A stretch of DNA of 10,161 nucleotides. Source: an uncultured Lachnospiraceae bacterium. Its GTDB lineage: Bacteria; Bacillota; Clostridia; Lachnospirales; Lachnospiraceae. Positions 6,901 to 10,161 of this stretch are shown piece after piece; position 1 is the stretch's first letter, and the number at the start of each line of letters is the position of its first letter. Under the pieces are notes generated by a model, which was given only the letters and a program-made list of their open reading frames with translations, did no database searches and was not told the DNA's origin. The translations under genes and the position numbers were made by a program. The stretch covers positions 1 through 10,161 of the forward strand of contig CAJUEW010000040.1 in assembly GCA_910585465.1 (NCBI GenBank), read 5' to 3'.

Positions 6901-8233
6901 TCATATGTCTTTGTGCGCATCTTCGCCATATTGACAAAGTCCCAGCAATGTCTCCTCAGAAGCTACGCTTACCTTTATGTCTTCTCCGTAATGCTCAGCA
7001 ATCTGTTCCCTGATTGCTGATATCTTAGCAGCTATGCCTCCTGAAAATATTATTTTATCTGTTTTGGAACCATGTTCCTCTATTATATTTGCTGCATAAA
7101 TAAAGTTTTTTCCCATCTGCTCAAAAACAGACTTTGAAAGTGTCCCAAGAGTAAATGAGTGTTCCCCTATATTGGAAATGCTTCCTGTTTCCGAAGAGGT
7201 AATTGTATTCTCAAAAAAGCTCAGATCACATTCCAGGGCAGAGATGTCTGTTTCGGATGCGGCAGTAATCAACGCATTCCAGATATCTGCCTTATCGACC
7301 GTTACCTGAAAATGTTTTAAAATATCCTCTATAAAACGGATATATACATTTAAAGCCCTTCCGGACGGAATATGTGGAAGAGTTTTAAGATAGTAATTGT
7401 AAAAGTACGGGCGGATCTGATATTTGCATGAGCATGCGGCATCAGATACCAGTCTGCTTACCTGGGCTCCTGTTCCAAGGTTGAAGGACAACGTCCGTTT
7501 GTCCTTTAAGCCGGCTCCCAAAAGAGCCGCCTGCTGATCGCCGATGGCGGGCAGTGCATGAAGCCACACGTGCTCAAGGCGGAATACTGATTCTTCAGTT
7601 CCAATCTCCGGAAAGCTTATGTCAGCTGCCCCTGCATTACGAATGATATTGAGGTTCCAGTTGTTTTTACGCAGATCATAGAATCCTGTGGCCGCAGCAT
7701 TGCTTGGATGGCAGACCGGTTGTTTGGACGACAGTGCTTTCAGGATATAATCACCAAGTGTATAAAAATACAGTGTTTCGTCTGCTTTTTTCAGTGCCCC
7801 GCCTGCGGACAGGCAGGTCAGATTGCTGCTGGGCAGACCAGTTCTTAAGGGCATTCCTGTAAAGAGCAGATCCTCTTCGGAGCAGTTGTTTTGTAAAGTG
7901 AGAACACCAGCTCCCGGCCCGTCTGAGTTCTTTCCTAATTCCTTCTGCCATGAGATATAGTCTGTGAAGGGGGTTCCATCCCCGTAGGCGAGAATAAATC
8001 CATGCATCTCATTTGAAATACACAAATATGCTTCTTTTTCCAAAGAAGCCAGTTCCAGAATCATTTTCCGGACCAGAGGTATAAGGGCAGTAATCTGACA
8101 GGGCGAAAAAACAGAGCCGGATCTGTTTACCGCAGGTGCGGGTAATTTTATTTTCCGAAGGATTTTACCCCCCCCCCCGTACCAATGCGCCCTTTAAAAA
8201 GCTTGCTCCACAATCAATTACAATAGTATTCAT
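6901..8233 (-). CDS. FGGY-family carbohydrate kinase (sedoheptulokinase-like), frameshifted here at a poly-G tract
   Basis: The body from 8166 down to the stop is open and encodes an FGGY kinase: EMHGF, GDQQAALLGAG, NLGTGAQVS and the C-terminal FSGGIAAKI are typical and closest to sedoheptulokinase-like members. The first in-frame ATG in the body (8062-8064) has no ribosome binding site and would lose the N-terminal phosphate-binding strand. That strand is found upstream in another frame: ATG at 8231-8233 begins MNTIVIDCGASFLKGALV, with the FGGY D-x-G-(x)4-K motif (D7, G9, K14). An 11-G run then shifts the frame and TAA follows immediately, giving 22 residues. With 10 or 13 G the reading frame continues into KILRKIKLP and the whole protein would be about 443 residues. 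The true start overlaps the end of the cyclase gene by 20 nt. As written the kinase is off or a frameshift mutant; sequencing error is the main alternative. The sugar substrate is inferred only. Confidence 0.85.
8168..8178 (-). repeat. Poly-G(11) homopolymer tract within the kinase gene, candidate phase-variation switch
   Basis: There are eleven consecutive C on the plus strand, read as G11 in the coding sense. The tract begins 55 nt inside the gene, right after the GALV of the phosphate-binding motif, where FGGY kinases normally have a beta-turn. Added or lost glycine codons there should be tolerated. The frame is restored at 10 or 13 G and broken at 11 or 12. Long G runs of this kind are well-known slipped-strand contingency sites in surface-glycan genes of other bacteria, for example Campylobacter. 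No other G or C homopolymer of comparable length occurs in the window. Confidence 0.85.
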
Positions 8234-9278
8234 GGTTTTCTCTCAAATAATCATCAAATAGTTTTTCCAGGCATAAATCTATATTCATCGGATAAACGAT
8301 CAAATGGCAGGGTTTATCCGGCATTGCAAAGCTCAAAGTGTTATCCTTTACTTTTTTATCTGTCTTAATCACTGTGAAAAGCTCATGAGGATTTTCTATC
8401 TCTATTTCTTTTTTTATAAATGCTTTTTTGATTAGATTTTTTACATCCATATAAAAGGCTTCATCAACCAGGCCTTCCTTAAATGCAATATAATTTACCA
8501 CATCAATTCCCCATATGACTGCTGTCCCATGGGGAATCCGGTGGCTGGTATACGCTTCAAGGGCATGCCCGAATGTATGTCCGTAATTCAGTACTCTGCG
8601 CAGATCGGATTCAAATTCATCTTGCTCAATAATCGCTTTTTTCACGCTCAGCCCTTTATGAATATACTGTTCAATGTTTGCGCATGGGATGTACTGCTTC
8701 TCATTTCTCAGCTCCTGATAAAATTCCGGATCGAGAGTCAGAGAGAATTTCAGCAATTCTCCCCAGCCATTGACATAATCCATTTCTGAAAGGGTGTCCA
8801 GAAAATGAATATCAATAAATATTTTCTTCGGCGGGTAGAATACGCCGATCTGATTTTTATACGACCCTAAGTTAATGCCGCATTTTCCGCCGATACAGGA
8901 ATCACACATGGATAAAAGGGTGGTCGGAAAAAAGTACCATTCTATGTTGCGCAGAAACAGATTGCTTGCAATGGTAGTGATGTCCTGTGTAATTCCTCCG
9001 CCAAAGCATACCGCCTTCCAGTTTTTCCTGACTCCCAGCTCCTTCCAGAAGCGGATAAGCTCCATAACCGTTTCCATGTTTTTAAAATTTTCCTCTGGAT
9101 TAACAAAATAGATATGATCTAAAGGAAGATCTCCGAACTGGTTTTTATATAAGTCAAACAGATTCCTGTCTATTACATAGACCGTTGCAGGGCCAAAATT
9201 TTTCAGCTCCTCTGAAAAATCTTCAATAAAATATACTCCATAGTCATAAAGCTTTGATTTGATTTCTATAACGTCCAT
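8214..9278 (-). CDS. 3-dehydroquinate-synthase-family (AroB-related) sugar-phosphate cyclase
   Basis: A 354-residue protein of the DHQS fold. NAD-site GGGITQD (93-99), PTTLL (118-122), DSCIGGK (126-132) and KNQIG (141-145) mark the N-terminal half. E174 in GWGELLK, H234 in LNYGHTFGH and H250 in PHGTAV match the three zinc ligands. R227 and N231, before the GHTxGH motif, and TDKK (306-309) also match DHQS active-site positions. Family members convert 3-deoxy-arabino-heptulosonate 7-phosphate, sedoheptulose 7-phosphate or glucose 6-phosphate into carbocycles by phosphate elimination and intramolecular aldol closure. Placement between an SDR and an FGGY kinase in a glycan operon argues for a dedicated cyclitol step rather than shikimate synthesis, although the residues do not exclude DHQS activity. 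AGGAGG stands just before the ATG. The gene starts 16 nt after the SDR stop and overlaps the kinase start by 20 nt. Confidence 0.87.
   Translation of the reverse strand: MDVIEIKSKLYDYGVYFIEDFSEELKNFGPATVYVIDRNLFDLYKNQFGDLPLDHIYFVNPEENFKNMETVMELIRFWKELGVRKNWKAVCFGGGITQDITTIASNLFLRNIEWYFFPTTLLSMCDSCIGGKCGINLGSYKNQIGVFYPPKKIFIDIHFLDTLSEMDYVNGWGELLKFSLTLDPEFYQELRNEKQYIPCANIEQYIHKGLSVKKAIIEQDEFESDLRRVLNYGHTFGHALEAYTSHRIPHGTAVIWGIDVVNYIAFKEGLVDEAFYMDVKNLIKKAFIKKEIEIENPHELFTVIKTDKKVKDNTLSFAMPDKPCHLIVYPMNIDLCLEKLFDDYLRENHEYYCN
8240..8244 (-). promoter_or_regulatory. Ribosome binding site for the upstream kinase start
   Basis: GAGAG lies six bases before the ATG at 8231-8233. It is a weak Shine-Dalgarno match, but the ATG sits inside the last codons of the cyclase gene, so translational coupling could help. 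It supports the start that includes the phosphate-binding motif, rather than the ATG at 8062-8064, which has no purine-rich element before it. Confidence 0.45.
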
Positions 9279-9294
9279 AATTCCTCCTAATCAA

Positions 9295-9978
9295 TCACCG
9301 ACATGTCAGACCGCCATCCACTGCAATCAACTGGCCATTAATGCTTTGATTAAATTCAGAACATAAAAAGGCAGTGAGCGCGGCAATATCATCTACTGTT
9401 TGCAGACATCCTGTGGGTATCTGCGATTCAAGTTCCCTGATTTGAGCATCGGAAAGATTTCTTCTGGTCATATCTGTCATCACATACCCCGGCGCAACTG
9501 CGTTTACCAGAATGTGATATTGTCCCAGCTCCAGTGCCAGTGTTTTCGTCAGGCCAGTCAGGGCGTTCTTTGACGAGCTGTAAGCGATTCGGCGTTCTTT
9601 GGAAATCAGGGAATACAAAGAAGAAATAAAAATGATTCTTCCCCACCCTTTTTGCTTCATAGCTCCGCTGAAATGTCTGGCCAGCTGTACGGCGGAAAAG
9701 AAATTTACCTGGAATACACTTTCCAAAATTTCCTGGCTTATGCTTTCAATTCCTGCAAGCTGGTTAATACCCGCGCAATGAATAAATATATCCGCCTTTA
9801 TATCCGGGGTCTTCTGCAGGTAAAGGCTGATACTGTCAGCACTGGAAAGATCCAGTTCATCTCGGGCAGGCGCAATTACTTTTGCGCCGGAAGCTTCAAA
9901 CAGTTCTTTCATCCGCCGGCCGATTCCCCGGCTTGCGCCGGTTAAAAATACGATTTTATTATTAAATTGAATATTCAT
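9295..9978 (-). CDS. Classical short-chain dehydrogenase/reductase (FabG-like)
   Basis: A 227-residue classical SDR. Cofactor motif TGASRGIG (13-20), HCAG (67-70, the usual NNAG position), N92, the Ser in FISS (117-120) and Y133-SSS-K137 form a complete catalytic set. VNAVAPGYV (158-166) and the C-terminal VDGGLT complete the fold. This subfamily reduces ketones or oxidises alcohols with NAD(P)H. Its resemblance to FabG is general and does not mean fatty-acid synthesis; neighbours point to reduction of a sugar or cyclitol ketone, possibly the product of the adjacent cyclase. The ATG is preceded by a G-rich GCGGGGAA element. It starts 37 nt downstream of the CDP-glucose dehydratase stop. Class assignment is firm; the substrate is unknown. 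Confidence 0.88.
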   Translation of the reverse strand: MNIQFNNKIVFLTGASRGIGRRMKELFEASGAKVIAPARDELDLSSADSISLYLQKTPDIKADIFIHCAGINQLAGIESISQEILESVFQVNFFSAVQLARHFSGAMKQKGWGRIIFISSLYSLISKERRIAYSSSKNALTGLTKTLALELGQYHILVNAVAPGYVMTDMTRRNLSDAQIRELESQIPTGCLQTVDDIAALTAFLCSEFNQSINGQLIAVDGGLTCR

Positions 9979-10015
9979 ATAAGATTCCCCGCCTGTTGTT
10001 AGTGGTTCTGGAACG

Positions 10016-10161
10016 CTATGTATTTAGGAACTTCTCAATCTGCCGGTCCATACAGGCAGCCACATCCCGTCCTGCCTGCCATTCCTTCGCCCATTCCACC
10101 GAATAAGCCACAGCCTCCTCCACATGCCATCTTGGCTTCCAGCCAAAGACGTGTTTCAGCC
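10016..10161 (-). CDS. rfbG: CDP-glucose 4,6-dehydratase, C-terminal fragment (cut by the window edge)
   Basis: Forty-seven C-terminal codons are visible before TAG. The fragment reads GWKPRWHVEEAVAYSVEW, followed by a Gly-Arg-Asp turn and a terminal helix ending QIEKFLNT. The GWxPRWxxEEAxxxxVEW pattern is characteristic of the C-terminus of CDP-glucose 4,6-dehydratase (RfbG/DdhB), which normally has about 360 residues; roughly 310 lie outside the window. The enzyme makes CDP-4-keto-6-deoxyglucose, the substrate of the RfbH-type dehydrase encoded further down this operon, which supports the call. No motif of the NAD-binding domain can be checked here, so a related sugar-nucleotide dehydratase remains possible. 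Confidence 0.75.
   Translation of the reverse strand, partial: LKHVFGWKPRWHVEEAVAYSVEWAKEWQAGRDVAACMDRQIEKFLNT

Noticed and set aside
6833..6904. 23-codon ORF on the minus strand overlapping the kinase stop (ATGA junction)
   Set aside because: No ribosome binding site, no recognisable motif, and too short to distinguish from chance.
6901..8064. Kinase annotated as starting at the ATG at 8062-8064
   Set aside because: There is no ribosome binding site, and the frame stays open upstream to the G tract with family-like sequence. The essential phosphate-binding motif lies before the tract with its own ATG.

Overview
The window comes from a surface-polysaccharide (O-antigen or capsule type) biosynthesis locus. 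Every gene lies on the minus strand, so transcription runs from the right end to the left. Moderate A+T content, purine-rich AGGAGG-type ribosome binding sites, short gaps and the protein style suggest a Bacillota organism, probably a Clostridia/Lachnospiraceae-like anaerobe. That assignment is an inference; no rRNA or other marker gene is present.

In transcription order the genes are: the 3' end of a CDP-glucose 4,6-dehydratase (rfbG/ddhB type, cut by the window edge); a short-chain dehydrogenase; a 3-dehydroquinate-synthase-family sugar-phosphate cyclase; an FGGY (sedoheptulokinase-like) kinase split by a G11 tract; an RfbH/DdhC-type 3-dehydrase; a two-domain DmpG/HMGL-like aldolase; an acetolactate-synthase-like ThDP enzyme; an NAD(P)-dependent epimerase/reductase; and a GT2 glycosyltransferase with two C-terminal membrane helices. 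Gaps are 16 to 105 nt, with one 20-nt overlap. I see no promoter or intrinsic terminator, so this looks like the middle of one long operon.

Two pathway modules are interleaved. The first is RfbG and RfbH followed by the ThDP enzyme and a ketoreductase. This matches the known logic of CDP-3,6-dideoxy-4-hexulose formation and C-4 branching (YerE/yersiniose type). The second is kinase, cyclase and SDR, which reads as phosphorylation, cyclisation and ketone reduction of a sugar to a cyclitol. It sits between rfbG and rfbH. The aldolase next to the ThDP enzyme could supply or process a 2-oxoacid. The product may be an unusual branched and/or carbocyclic sugar.

The most striking feature is an 11-G tract (8168-8178) inside the kinase gene, just after its phosphate-binding motif. 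With 11 G the frame hits TAA at once; with 10 or 13 G the full kinase of about 443 residues is open. This has the form of a phase-variable contingency locus controlling a glycan step, although a homopolymer sequencing error has to be excluded.
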